From the NCBI RefSeq assembly GCF_024105735.1, contig NZ_JAAAML010000001.1, forward strand, positions 1,249,809 to 1,313,808: a DNA stretch of 64,000 nt, in the 5' to 3' direction. The notes beneath the pieces are model-generated. The model did no database searches, was not told where the DNA came from, and saw nothing but the letters and a program-made list of their open reading frames with translations. Origin of the DNA: Parahoeflea alexandrii (GTDB lineage Bacteria > Pseudomonadota > Alphaproteobacteria > Rhizobiales > Rhizobiaceae). Shown here in pieces: positions 17,914 through 26,732 of the stretch; position 1 is the stretch's first letter, and each line of letters begins with the position of its first letter. A program made the translations under genes and the position numbers.

Positions 17914-19046
17914 ACACGCTGTTCTCGTTCCGCCGGCTGATGGCCATCATCACCAAGGAAGCCATCCAGATGCGGCGTGACCGGATCACCTTCGCGATGA
18001 TGCTGGGCGTGCCGCTGATGCAGCTGGTGCTGTTCGGCTTTGCCATCAACAATGATCCCAAAGGGCTGCCGGCGGCGCTGGTGACCACCAGCCAGGACCA
18101 CTACACCCGCGCCATGGTCTCGGCGATGGAAAACACCGGCTACTACCGCTTCGATCACGTGGTGGCGAGCGCCGAGGAGGCCGACCGGCTGATCAAGTCA
18201 GGTGCCGTGTCCTTCGTGGTCACGGTGCCTTCGGATTTCGCGCGGCGGGTGGAGCGCGGCGATCATCCGCAGATCCTGATCGAGGCTGATGCAACCGATC
18301 CGTCGGTGGCTTCGGGAGCGATCTCGACGCTCGGGACCGTGGCGGCGCAAGCATTGCTGCGCGAGCAGTCCGCCGAAGCGCAGGCCGCCGAGCAATCAAC
18401 CGCAGCACTCAATGTGGTCGTGCACCAGCTCTACAACCCGGAGGGCATCACCCAGTACAACATTGTCCCGGGTCTCCTGGGCGTGATCCTGCAACTGACC
18501 ATGGTGATGATGACCTCGATGGCACTGACGCGGGAAACCGAGCGCGGCACCATGGAGAACCTGCTTGCCATGCCGGCGAGCCCGCTGGAGATCATGCTCG
18601 GCAAGGTTCTGCCCTTCCTGGTCGTCGGCGGCGTGCAGGTCCTCGTGGTGCTGGTGGCGGCCAAGACGTTGTTCGGCGTGCCGTTTGTCGGCTCGCTCTG
18701 GCTGCTCTTGGTCAGCATCCTGATCTTCGTGCTGGCGCTGGTTCTGCTCGGCTACGCGTTTTCCACCCTGGCGCGGACCCAGATGCAGGCGATGCAGCTG
18801 ACTTTCTTCTTCTTCCTGCCTTCGCTGCTGCTCTCGGGTTTCATGTTCCCGTTCCGCGGCATGCCGGCCTGGGCGCAGGCGCTCGGAGAAATCTTCCCGC
18901 TCACGCATTTCCTCAGGATCATCCGCGCGGTGATGCTCAAGGGAGCCGATCTGCAGGGCGTGGCGACACCGCTCGGCGCGCTCATGGTCTTTGTCGCGGC
19001 CTACATGGTGCTGGCGCTGATGCGGTTCCGCCGAACGCTGGATTAG
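17910..19046 (+). CDS. ABC-2 type permease (YbhS/YbhR-like)
   Basis: This 378-residue ABC-2 permease has one N-terminal membrane segment, a periplasmic loop of about 140 residues, and five more segments after residue 190. The conserved ALTRETERGTMENLLAMPAS and FPLTHFLRIIRAVMLKG stretches mark the family. Only one permease is encoded, so it probably forms a homodimer, whereas E. coli has YbhS and YbhR. It is the last gene of the operon. Confidence 0.87.
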   Translation: MNTLFSFRRLMAIITKEAIQMRRDRITFAMMLGVPLMQLVLFGFAINNDPKGLPAALVTTSQDHYTRAMVSAMENTGYYRFDHVVASAEEADRLIKSGAVSFVVTVPSDFARRVERGDHPQILIEADATDPSVASGAISTLGTVAAQALLREQSAEAQAAEQSTAALNVVVHQLYNPEGITQYNIVPGLLGVILQLTMVMMTSMALTRETERGTMENLLAMPASPLEIMLGKVLPFLVVGGVQVLVVLVAAKTLFGVPFVGSLWLLLVSILIFVLALVLLGYAFSTLARTQMQAMQLTFFFFLPSLLLSGFMFPFRGMPAWAQALGEIFPLTHFLRIIRAVMLKGADLQGVATPLGALMVFVAAYMVLALMRFRRTLD

Positions 19047-19098
19047 GATCACGCAAGCAAGCAAGCCTGGGCGGTTCAGTCCGACCCTGGTATCCCGC

Positions 19099-19556
19099 TC
19101 ATCTCGACGGCGCACGACAGCCTGATGTGACATCGAGAGCCTGGTCGTAGTGCTTCGCGTTCACATCCATCAGCCCAAGCACAGTGTGGAAGAGTTTGTC
19201 ACGCGACAGGGTCTCGTCCACCAGGCCGGGGTCATCAGGTGGCCGGCTCCGGCGGGGGTGGTCTGGGTGGCGTTGCGGATCATGTGGTTGTCGATGATGA
19301 CGCCAAGTTTCTGCATGATCCAGGACGCAGCCGCGGCGCTGAAAAGGGCGACGATGTAAATCGGCTTGGTGATGTATTTCACGGTCACGCTGATCGACAG
19401 TGCAGTCAGCAGTGCCGACATGCCGATCGCGAAGGCCCTGACCGTGTTGGCCCAGAAGTCATCGTTGACGGCAAGGATGATTCAGGCGGCAACCAGCAGG
19501 CTGAGCGGAAGGCTGCCTATTGACGGCCGAACGAGTTTGATCAGAGGAATTCCATG
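19099..19556 (-). pseudogene. eptA: Relic of eptA (lipid A phosphoethanolamine transferase)
   Basis: Reading the minus strand from about 19550, RPSIGSLPLSLLVAA runs into an in-frame TGA (19482-19484, most simply a former TGG), then continues ILAVNDDFWANTVRAF, a membrane segment, and KLGVIIDNHMIRNATQTTP with GHLMTP, which is the EptA membrane domain. The match then jumps frame to SRDKLFHTVLGLMDVNAKHY and CRAP, which is the EptA C-terminus, ending at a TGA at 19099-19101. About 400 residues, including the catalytic nucleophile and zinc ligands, are missing. The relic lies just after a two-component kinase gene, as in pmrAB-eptA arrangements. Confidence 0.78.
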
Positions 19557-19560
19557 AAGT

Positions 19561-20976
19561 CTAGCGGTTGTGTTCCTGGGTGTTTTTTGGGAGCGCCCGC
19601 CCGGAGGGTGCATCCGGTGAGGTCAGCGGTATGACAATCCGCGCCTCCAGCCCACCCAATTGTGCCGTGCCGAGTTCAAGCCGGCCGCCGAAGGACTCGA
19701 CGATGTCACCGGAAATGGCGAGCCCCAGCCCCGCGCCGAGATCGGACTGGTCCCGCCGCTTTTCGGAGCTGATGGCCTCGGCTCCGGCGTCCGGATCAAG
19801 CCCCGGGCCGTCGTCTGAGATCCGGATCATGATTGCGTCCGGTGATGCCTTGGCCGCGATCAGGACCCGTGAACTTGCATACCGAACGGCATTTTCGGCA
19901 AGATTGCCGATCAGTTCATTGAGATCGTCCGCATCGACCGGGACAGTCAGGGCTGCTTCGACTGTGCATTCCAAATCCAGACTTTCCCCTTCCGGTGTGC
20001 GCTTGAGCGCACGCAAGATGCCATCGACAACCGGCCGCAGCGGCGTGCGGTCCTGGCTTCGGCCATGACGCAAACGGGCACGGGCAAGTTCCCGCTGAAT
20101 ATGCCGGCGCATACGTCCGGTCAGTTCGGAAATGTCATCGGCGATGCCGGTTTCGCCCTTCGCGCGGAGCCGTTCGACATCGGAGACCAGCGCGGACAGG
20201 GGTGTCTTGAGGCCATGGGCGAGGTTGGCAGCACGGTCTCTGGCGCGGCTGATGGCCTGATCCTGGGCCTCCAGCAGGGCGTTGACTTCCTCAACGAGCG
20301 GGGCGACCTCCTGCGGCACGCGGTCTGCCTCAAGCCGTTTGAGGGTACCGCTCCGGATGGCGCTGACGCCCGAGAGCACCCGGTAGACCGGCTTCAGGCC
20401 TTCGCCGATCTGAAGCAGGAAGCCGAGCAGCAGGACGATACCCAGGATTGCCAGCACCGGCGCGAGATCCCTGGCAAAGCCTGTCGCCAGCGCGCTGATC
20501 TCCGCGCGGTCGATGGCGACCGATACTCTGAGCGTGTGATCTCCGTCCGGTGCGGCAATGACCAGCATGATTTCATGCACCAGCAGCGTGGAGCCTTGCG
20601 GACCGCCGGTGTCGTGCACATGGGTATCTCCTGGGCTGAGCACATCACCGGGGATATCGAGATAGGTGTCCCACAGCGACCGCGACTTGAGCCGGGTGCC
20701 GGTTCCGGTGTCGTCGATCTGCCAGTAGAGCCCGCCGAAGATGGCCTGGAAGCGGGGATCGACCGGCTCGCGGTCGAGCGAAAGCCCGGACTCCCGGTCA
20801 AAGCGCAGCCCACCGGTCAGCTGGTTGAGGTGGGTGTCGAGTTCCTGGCCGACGCGGCGTTCGAGATGGCGCGAGAACAGCGCGGAAAGGCTGAAGCCCG
20901 TGACCAGCAGGGCGGCGGCGACGACGATTGCCGCATATGCAAACAGCCGGAAGCGAAGGGAGCGGGCGGTTCTCAT
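19561..20976 (-). CDS. Sensor histidine kinase of the PhoQ/FeuQ type
   Basis: This 471-residue sensor has an N-terminal membrane segment (AYAAIVVAAALLVTGFSLSAL), a periplasmic region of about 150 residues, a second segment (VLAILGIVLLLGFLL), HAMP, and the kinase core. The H box NLAHGLKTPLSAL is the PhoQ-class form; N and G boxes (NLAENAVRYA, DDGPGLD, LGAGLGLAISGDI) are present. In rhizobia the relative FeuPQ controls envelope functions. It overlaps its regulator by 4 bases and precedes the eptA relic, pointing to cation or cationic-peptide sensing. Confidence 0.85.
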   Translation of the reverse strand: MRTARSLRFRLFAYAAIVVAAALLVTGFSLSALFSRHLERRVGQELDTHLNQLTGGLRFDRESGLSLDREPVDPRFQAIFGGLYWQIDDTGTGTRLKSRSLWDTYLDIPGDVLSPGDTHVHDTGGPQGSTLLVHEIMLVIAAPDGDHTLRVSVAIDRAEISALATGFARDLAPVLAILGIVLLLGFLLQIGEGLKPVYRVLSGVSAIRSGTLKRLEADRVPQEVAPLVEEVNALLEAQDQAISRARDRAANLAHGLKTPLSALVSDVERLRAKGETGIADDISELTGRMRRHIQRELARARLRHGRSQDRTPLRPVVDGILRALKRTPEGESLDLECTVEAALTVPVDADDLNELIGNLAENAVRYASSRVLIAAKASPDAIMIRISDDGPGLDPDAGAEAISSEKRRDQSDLGAGLGLAISGDIVESFGGRLELGTAQLGGLEARIVIPLTSPDAPSGRALPKNTQEHNR

Positions 20977-21644
20977 GAAGAGCCATCCGGCTCGTTAACG
21001 ATGTAGCCGAACCCGCGGCGCGTCTCGATGAGGGCTGCGGGCAGTTTCCGCCTGACGCGGCCGACCAGCACCTCGACGGCGTTGGATTCACGCTCGAAAT
21101 GGACCGATTGCAGGTGCTCTGAGAGTTCCTGCTGGGACACCACACGGCCCTTGTGAAGCATCAGATAGGCGACGAGCCGGTATTCCTGCGGGGACAGGCT
21201 GACGGGAACGCCGCGGACGCTGAGCCGCATCTGCCGGGTGTCGAGTTCGGCATCGCCGACGATGACGACAGGGTTGGCCTGTCCGCCGGAGCGGCGGATG
21301 ATGGCGCGCAGACGGGCAACAAGCTCCTCCATGCGGAACGGCTTGGGCAGGTAGTCATCTGCGCCGGCATCGATGCCTTCGACCCGCTCGGTCCAGGCGC
21401 CGCGGGCGGTGAGCACCAGCACCGGGAAATCACGGCCTTCCGCACGCCAGCGCTTGAGCACCGTCAAACCGTCCATGCCGGGAAGACCAAGATCGAGAAT
21501 AGCGGCGGCATAGGCTTCGCTGTCGCCAAGAAACCAGCCTTCCTCGCCATTGGCTTCACTGTCGACGACGAAGCCCGCCGCCTCGAGTGCGGTGGTGACA
21601 TCCTGGCGGATTCTCTGATCGTCTTCGACTAGCAAGATGCGCAT
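20973..21644 (-). CDS. OmpR/PhoB-family response regulator
   Basis: This 223-residue regulator has a receiver domain (acidic pocket EDD near residues 7-9, acceptor D51 in AILDLGLPGMDG, K101 in YLPKPFRMEE) and a winged-helix DNA-binding domain ending RRGFGYIV. It pairs with the overlapping PhoQ-type kinase. The PepSY gene lies 5 bases upstream in the same operon. Confidence 0.88.
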   Translation of the reverse strand: MRILLVEDDQRIRQDVTTALEAAGFVVDSEANGEEGWFLGDSEAYAAAILDLGLPGMDGLTVLKRWRAEGRDFPVLVLTARGAWTERVEGIDAGADDYLPKPFRMEELVARLRAIIRRSGGQANPVVIVGDAELDTRQMRLSVRGVPVSLSPQEYRLVAYLMLHKGRVVSQQELSEHLQSVHFERESNAVEVLVGRVRRKLPAALIETRRGFGYIVNEPDGSS

Positions 21645-21648
21645 GGGA

Positions 21649-21963
21649 TCAGTCGTCGGCTTCGAAGCTGAGAATTCTGGCGGTCCGGGCGTCTACCTCG
21701 TACTCGACGCGGCGCCCGCTGCGGTCGAGAACATAGATCTCGTAGACCGGGCTGTGCTTCGAGTTCTCGAACTCGATTTCGAGGATCTTGCCGTTGATCT
21801 GCGGTTTCAGTTTCTCGAGAATTTCCGAAAGCTGCATTATCTCGCCCTTTCTTACCGCGGCCTCGATGTCTTCGCGTTGACGATGGTCATCGTCAGCGCG
21901 TGCCGCTGCGGGCGCCAGCGCGAGTAGGGTGATCAGCAAGAGACGGCATATTGCAGGGTTCAT
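21649..21963 (-). CDS. PepSY-domain periplasmic protein
   Basis: This small secreted protein (104 residues) has a signal peptide (MNPAICRLLLITLLALAPAAARA) and one PepSY domain (LEKLKPQINGKILEIEFENS, then VYEIYVLDRSGRRVEYEVDA). PepSY modules often inhibit or tune nearby sensors or proteases. It is the first gene of the operon with the regulator and kinase, so it may act as a periplasmic accessory of the sensor. The start at 21963 fits the signal peptide; the longer open frame to 22068 does not. Confidence 0.75.
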   Translation of the reverse strand: MNPAICRLLLITLLALAPAAARADDDHRQREDIEAAVRKGEIMQLSEILEKLKPQINGKILEIEFENSKHSPVYEIYVLDRSGRRVEYEVDARTARILSFEADD

Positions 21964-22093
21964 GTGTGCAGCATCGCTGTTTGAAGATGACAAAATGCTG
22001 ACAGACCCCATCAGCGGATTGTCATGATGGCTCTGCGATAAAGCCAGCGTCAACGGCCAGACGGCCAAACCACTTTATCGAAGGAGACACACC

Positions 22094-22366
22094 ATGAAAA
22101 CACCGCTTATCGCCGCCGTCCTTTTTTCGGTCATCGCACCGGCCGCAGCGTTCGCCTCGCAGGACTGCCCGAACGTGCCGCGTGACCAGTGGATGAGCGA
22201 TGCCGCCATCACCGAGAAGGCCAAGGCGCTCGGCTATGACGTGCGCTCGATCAAGGTCGATGACGGCTGTCTGGAAGCCTATGCCATGGACAAGAACGGC
22301 AAGCGCGTCGAGGTCTATTTCCACCCGGCTACCGGTGACGTTCTCAAGGTCTCGGCAGACGACTGA
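22094..22366 (+). CDS. Small secreted PepSY-domain protein
   Basis: This 90-residue protein has a signal peptide (MKTPLIAAVLFSVIAPAAAFA) and a PepSY module (AITEKAKALGYDVRSIKVDDG, then VEVYFHPATGDVLKV). GAAGGAGAC provides a strong ribosome binding site. It is divergent from the other PepSY gene and abuts the cytochrome b561 gene (TGATG junction). A shared periplasmic partner is plausible but not shown. Confidence 0.78.
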   Translation: MKTPLIAAVLFSVIAPAAAFASQDCPNVPRDQWMSDAAITEKAKALGYDVRSIKVDDGCLEAYAMDKNGKRVEVYFHPATGDVLKVSADD

Positions 22367-22947
22367 TGGTACCGCTCAAGGCCACGATGGAAGCAGGCGA
22401 CATTCAGTCGCCTGCGACCGTCCGGGTGTGGGACCCGCTGGTCAGGATTTTTCACTGGTCGCTTGTCGGCCTGTTCACCTTCGCCTTTCTCACCGGCGAT
22501 GAATGGCAGAAGCCGCACGAGGTGGCAGGCTACATCATTGCCGGGCTGATCGGCTTCCGGGTGATCTGGGGATTTGCCGGCTCCCGCCACGCACGGTTTT
22601 CCTCGTTCATCTATCGCCCATCGACCGTGGCAGGGTTCCTCGCCGACACGATGCGGATGAAAGCCCGGCGTTATCTCGGGCACAATCCCGCGGGCGGGCT
22701 GATGGTGCTCGGGTTGCTTCTGGCCATCGCTGTGATCTCGCTGAGTGGATGGATGATGACAACCGATGCCTATTGGGGCGTGGGCTGGGTCCAGGAACTG
22801 CATGAAGCGGCTGCCTTCAGCGCCGTTGGTCTTGTGGCGCTGCATGTCGGCGGCGTCCTTGTCGCCAGTTTCGAGCATAGCGAGAACCTGGTCCGCGCCA
22901 TGGTGACCGGCCGCAAGCGCGCGCCTGGCCCGAACGACATCGCCTGA
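22366..22947 (+). CDS. Cytochrome b561-family membrane protein
   Basis: This 193-residue four-helix cytochrome b has histidines suited to haem b binding in VRIFHWSLVG, KPHEVAGYI, ELHEAAAF and VALHVGGVL, with the family's VWDPLVRIFHW start. It carries electrons across the inner membrane, probably to or from a periplasmic partner. Its start codon overlaps the stop of the PepSY gene, and a strong hairpin terminator follows. Confidence 0.85.
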   Translation: MVPLKATMEAGDIQSPATVRVWDPLVRIFHWSLVGLFTFAFLTGDEWQKPHEVAGYIIAGLIGFRVIWGFAGSRHARFSSFIYRPSTVAGFLADTMRMKARRYLGHNPAGGLMVLGLLLAIAVISLSGWMMTTDAYWGVGWVQELHEAAAFSAVGLVALHVGGVLVASFEHSENLVRAMVTGRKRAPGPNDIA

Positions 22948-22977
22948 GCGTCAAAGCCCCCGCACGAAGTTTGGGCC

Positions 22978-23013
22978 GACCTGCCAGTTGCCGCCGCGCT
23001 GGCAGGTCATTTT
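22978..23013 (+). terminator. Terminator after cytochrome b561
   Basis: GACCTGCCAG and CTGGCAGGTC form a perfect 10-bp stem with an 11-base loop, followed by ATTTTG. It ends the PepSY-b561 unit. Confidence 0.6.
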
Positions 23014-23259
23014 GTGCTTGCTCGCCGCCAGCGGCGCGCGAGGCTGAACGCATGCCCGCGGATATGAGGCCGGGCTGTGGCGGCAGACCTGAAAACAGGG
23101 GCCGCGGCAGCCCCGGTGTCTTGTGTCTGTTGCACTGCTGGGGCAAGTTCGCTGCCGTCCGGGTCCGCAACCGGAACCTGGCTGGAACACCGTCCTGCAA
23201 CGCCCGTCTCCGCGCACCCCACCGGTTGCGGTCAAACCAAGCGCCTTTGGAGTGTCTCA
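23014..23259 (+). other. GC-rich leader with no recognised gene
   Basis: About 245 bases lie between the b561 terminator and the MaoC-Pta start. An open frame crosses it in phase with the gene downstream, but its translation shows no family resemblance. Small hairpins such as CCTGAAAACAGG occur. A riboswitch was considered and not supported. Confidence 0.3.
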
Positions 23260-24666
23260 ATGGATCTGATCGAGAATCGCACGCTTGACGAAATCGCGGT
23301 CGGGGACCGGGCCGAGATCGAACGGGTGCTGACCCAGCCCGACATTGCGCTGTTTGCCACGGTGTCCGCCGACATCAACCCCTCAACTCTCGTGGATGGC
23401 GAGGAGGAAGGTCCGGAACTCACGCAGGGCATTGCCCATGGCATGTGGGCCGGCACGCTGATTTCTGCGGTTCTGGCGACGCGGCTGCCGGGTCCGGGAA
23501 CCGTACATCTGGGTCAGACGCTGACATTTCACCGACCGGTCAATGTCGGCGACCGCATCGTGGTTCGCGTTGAAGTGACCGGCATCGACAAGGCCACGGG
23601 GCGGATCACTCTGGACTGTACATGTGTGAATGCCGAGGGCGAGACGATCGTGTCAGGGCAGGCCGAGGTGCAGGCGCCGCGTACCAGGATCCGCCGGCGC
23701 ATCGCCCGCATGCCGGTCTCCCATCTCAAGGCTCCGGGCGTGCGCTTCGGCGCGCTGGTCGAGCGGGCAAGGGCGCTCGATCCGCTGTTGACCGCCATTG
23801 TCCACCCCTGTGATGCGCTGAGCCTCGGCGGGGCGCTGGCCGCGCGCGACGAGGGCATGATCACGCCGGTGCTGGTCGGGCCCACGGCCAAGATCGAGGC
23901 CGCGGCGGACGCTGCGGGGCTGGATCTCGCGGGTCTCGACATTGTCGATGCGCCGCACAGCCACGCGGCGGCGGAAGTGGCCGTGGCGCTGGTGCACGAG
24001 GGTCGCGCCGGCGCGCTGATGAAGGGCAAGCTGCACACCGACGAGCTTCTGATGGCCGTGCTCGACAAGACCAAGGGATTGCGGACCGAGCGGCGATTGA
24101 GCCATGTCTTCGCGCTCGACGTGCCCGGGCAGGACCGGACGCTGTTTGTCACCGATGCGGCGATCAACATCTCGCCCGATCTCGAAGCTCTGAAAGACAT
24201 CGTGCAGAACGCCATCGATCTGGCCATCGCTATCGGCGTGGAGGTGCCGCTCGTGGCGCTGCTGTCGGCGGTGGAAACCGTGACCGGCAAGCTGCCCTCG
24301 ACGTTGCTCGCCGCCGCCATCTGCAAGATGCACGACCGCGGCCAGATCACGGGCGGCAAGGTCGACGGGCCGCTCGCCTTCGACAACGCGATCTCGCCCG
24401 CCGCGGTCGCCGCCAAGGGCATCGTCTCCGATGTCGCCGGCCATGCCGACATCCTGGTGACGCCCAATCTCGAAAGCGGCAACATGATCGCAAAGCAGCT
24501 GATCCACCTTGCCGGCGCCTCATCCGCCGGCATAGCACTCGGCGCCCGGGTGCCGATCATGCTGACCAGCCGCTCCGACACGGTGGACGCAAGAATCGTC
24601 TCGGCGGCGCTGGCCAAGGTGTTCTATCACTGGCGGCGGCTAAGGCCGCTGGGGTTGCCGGGGTAG
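23260..24666 (+). CDS. Bifunctional enoyl-CoA hydratase/phosphate acetyltransferase
   Basis: This 468-residue fusion has a MaoC-type hot-dog domain at about residues 1-150 (LTQGIAHGMWAGTLISAVL, LGQTLTFHRPVNVGD) and a phosphate acetyl/butyryltransferase domain from about 165 (HPCDALSLGGALAA, LMKGKLHTDELL, FVTDAAINISPD, GPLAFDNAIS). Such fusions hydrate enoyl-CoA and swap CoA for phosphate, usually with acetate kinase; no kinase gene is next to it here. The ATG at 23260 with GGAG upstream begins at the conserved domain; earlier in-frame codons are rejected. Confidence 0.85.
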   Translation: MDLIENRTLDEIAVGDRAEIERVLTQPDIALFATVSADINPSTLVDGEEEGPELTQGIAHGMWAGTLISAVLATRLPGPGTVHLGQTLTFHRPVNVGDRIVVRVEVTGIDKATGRITLDCTCVNAEGETIVSGQAEVQAPRTRIRRRIARMPVSHLKAPGVRFGALVERARALDPLLTAIVHPCDALSLGGALAARDEGMITPVLVGPTAKIEAAADAAGLDLAGLDIVDAPHSHAAAEVAVALVHEGRAGALMKGKLHTDELLMAVLDKTKGLRTERRLSHVFALDVPGQDRTLFVTDAAINISPDLEALKDIVQNAIDLAIAIGVEVPLVALLSAVETVTGKLPSTLLAAAICKMHDRGQITGGKVDGPLAFDNAISPAAVAAKGIVSDVAGHADILVTPNLESGNMIAKQLIHLAGASSAGIALGARVPIMLTSRSDTVDARIVSAALAKVFYHWRRLRPLGLPG

Positions 24667-24842
24667 GGCTGGGGCGTGGGGCTGAGATGAAAGACTGCAT
24701 TGTGGCGGATGCCATTTCCAGGTGAGACAGCCGCGGGGGACAGTGAGGCTTTAACCAACCCCGTTAATCCTCGCTCAATCGTGACTAGTGCATCTATTAC
24801 CGATTGCAAAGTGCACCGGTTCAAGCTAGTCGAAATCGCTTA

Positions 24843-25820
24843 TCAGAACGGAAATTCATCGTCGATATGGCCTTCAGTCGGCCAACCCGGAGTATCGGAA
24901 AGCTCGGGGTTTCTCAGGATTTCTTCAATTCTCTGTTGACCATACTTCGCCCTCAGAGCTTCTTCGAAGCTCGGTTCAATATCTCTTGAAAAGGCAAGGA
25001 GGCCGCGCATGTAACTTACTTCAAACGTATCGAGCTTCCCATTAATCCAGCGATGTATTAGTGCCTTAATTTCTCTTTTCCGATTTCTTCCGATCGAAAG
25101 TCGATGTTGTGGGGTGATGACAACACCAGTTATGCTTCTGTGGTACTTCTTCGAAAGGTGCGTAGTTTTTTTGCGATTGAGGCGTATCGAGAGGTGAGGG
25201 ACATTCCTCTTAACATCTGCGATTTTTGCCTCAAGGTTAACAAGTTGGTCTGGTTTGTTTGCCGAAATGAAAATGTCATCGGCATAGCGGCTATAAATCA
25301 GATCTCGTTCAACGCAGTAATTGAATAGCATTTGATCAAATGGAAACATCATTGCATTTGTAATAGATGGAGAGCTTGGCGCACCAATAGTCAATCGATC
25401 GTAACGACAGACAATATTTCCGACGAATTCTATGTCTTCTTCATTGAGAATAATACCAATTTTCTTACCTTCTGATTGAATAAATGCCTGTACATGATTT
25501 CTCCTGAATGATGGAAAAAAATTCGCAAAGTCGTATCTGTTCGTGTAAAGTGACTTACGATGACGTTCAGCATTAACTCTGATGCCTCCCCCCTTTCTAT
25601 AAGCAGTAGCCGCATCATGTATGGGTAGCCGTTGAATTATTACTTTAACAATCCATCTCTGAATCGCCTTTAATTCGCGGCTCGGATGAGCAATTCGTCT
25701 GGGTTCGCCATTCCTCTTTGGAATATCGTACAGTTTATAGTGGCGGCTTGCGTTCTGTGCCAAACGCAAAAGCTCGGTCTCCTGAAGTTGGGTTGATCTG
25801 GCAATTTGATTGATCAGCAT
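24843..25820 (-). CDS. Retron reverse transcriptase
   Basis: This 325-residue reverse transcriptase of the retron class is much richer in A+T than the flanking genes. Seen in order: the retron NAxxH motif (NAERH, 83-87), motif A with D97 in RYDFANFFPSF, IGAPSSP (145-151), the catalytic YADD (179-182), and ITG (230-232), standing in for the retron VTG motif in RNA recognition. Retron RTs prime from the 2'-OH of a guanosine in their own RNA to make branched msDNA. It starts 7 bases inside the effector gene, so the two are translationally coupled. The RT-effector pairing most resembles the Ec86/St85 (NDT-effector) retron type; this is family knowledge, not a search result. Confidence 0.93.
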   Translation of the reverse strand: MLINQIARSTQLQETELLRLAQNASRHYKLYDIPKRNGEPRRIAHPSRELKAIQRWIVKVIIQRLPIHDAATAYRKGGGIRVNAERHRKSLYTNRYDFANFFPSFRRNHVQAFIQSEGKKIGIILNEEDIEFVGNIVCRYDRLTIGAPSSPSITNAMMFPFDQMLFNYCVERDLIYSRYADDIFISANKPDQLVNLEAKIADVKRNVPHLSIRLNRKKTTHLSKKYHRSITGVVITPQHRLSIGRNRKREIKALIHRWINGKLDTFEVSYMRGLLAFSRDIEPSFEEALRAKYGQQRIEEILRNPELSDTPGWPTEGHIDDEFPF

Positions 25821-26728
25821 TTCGTTAGGCTTTCCAGAATTGGGCCAAAGCCATTTTCACTTGAGTACAGCAAAGCTGATGTTTCGACAGAGATTTCCGT
25901 TAGTTCGGTCTTAGCGCCATCTACCAACGAGAGTGCAAATGGACGCTTATCCGATGCCGTCAAATGCCCAAAGTCACCAACCTCCACCAATCGTTCAGAG
26001 CCCACCAGAATGGAGACAACTTTTTTTATGCGACTCGGAGAAACTTGGCTCTTGAACGCGCTTCGAAGGATCGATTCAATATCTTCTCCAGTAGCGACAA
26101 CAAGAAGGCTTACGAGTCGATGAATAAGGGCAAATAGTTCGAACGTACTCAATCTATTAAATTCTTTAGGAGAAAATTTTCGTTTTCTTTTTGATAGTTT
26201 TGCGTGATCCGTTATTCGAGTTGAGACCATGGAAAAATCAGGTTTGTTGTAGTCAAGTTGGATAGGGTAGCCGAACACGGACGTCTTTGAGACCTTTGTA
26301 GCCGGGCCAAGCGAAATGAAACTTCCGGAACGCTGATGGTTCAAATCCAAAGCGAGAACGATCTTTCTCGCCAGCGGGAGCTGTCCAGAAAAATAGCCAA
26401 GCTCGGCAAACGAGCCAGGGGCTTCAGGAAAGAGGACTATTGCAACCGAAAGGTCTGCTACCATCGTCTCGAAATCAGCGATATCGAATGGTTCAGTATC
26501 GCCAAATGAGAAGTAGTTCTCCATTGCAAATTCGGGCTTAAAGAATTCGTAATCAGGCAGTAAACTGGGAAAAGCCTCTTCAAAAAGGCTTCTCATGTCA
26601 GTTGGGCTGTTTCCACCACACACAAAGACGATGTTTGATTGATTGAGGATGTTGTAACCATCCTTTAGAAGTTGGACCATCCTACCGCGTAACACCTTGT
26701 TTGTGCCTTCGCGAATAGGATGGTCCAT
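25814..26728 (-). CDS. Retron effector: nucleoside-deoxyribosyltransferase-like protein with C-terminal DNA-binding-like domain
   Basis: The first half (about residues 30-165) is a Rossmann-like NDT/TIR-adjacent fold: NIVFVCGGNSP, an acidic VADLS (D92), and PGSFAELGYFSG, where E109 is the likely catalytic glutamate. The second half (about 185-300) is helical and winged-HTH-like. This layout matches the St85-family retron effectors, in which msDNA and RT restrain the toxin until phage infection. It lies directly between the predicted ncRNA (arm a2 ends 5 bases before its ATG) and the RT gene. Base composition is low-GC like the RT. The toxic target (NAD+ or a nucleotide) is inferred. Confidence 0.88.
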   Translation of the reverse strand: MDHPIREGTNKVLRGRMVQLLKDGYNILNQSNIVFVCGGNSPTDMRSLFEEAFPSLLPDYEFFKPEFAMENYFSFGDTEPFDIADFETMVADLSVAIVLFPEAPGSFAELGYFSGQLPLARKIVLALDLNHQRSGSFISLGPATKVSKTSVFGYPIQLDYNKPDFSMVSTRITDHAKLSKRKRKFSPKEFNRLSTFELFALIHRLVSLLVVATGEDIESILRSAFKSQVSPSRIKKVVSILVGSERLVEVGDFGHLTASDKRPFALSLVDGAKTELTEISVETSALLYSSENGFGPILESLTKC

Positions 26729-26732
26729 TCAG

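Noticed and set aside
19053-19066. GCAA tetranucleotide repeated about three and a half times
   Set aside because: Too short to be meaningful; it lies between the efflux operon end and the eptA relic.
23080-23259. Possible cobalamin or other riboswitch before the MaoC-Pta gene
   Set aside because: Searched by eye for the conserved B12 box and similar cores; none was found, only short hairpins.
24815-24842. tRNA T-arm-like GGTTCAAG at the retron edge, as an integration site
   Set aside because: No flanking 5-bp T-stem, acceptor stem or CCA context, and no matching direct repeat was found on the right side of the island.
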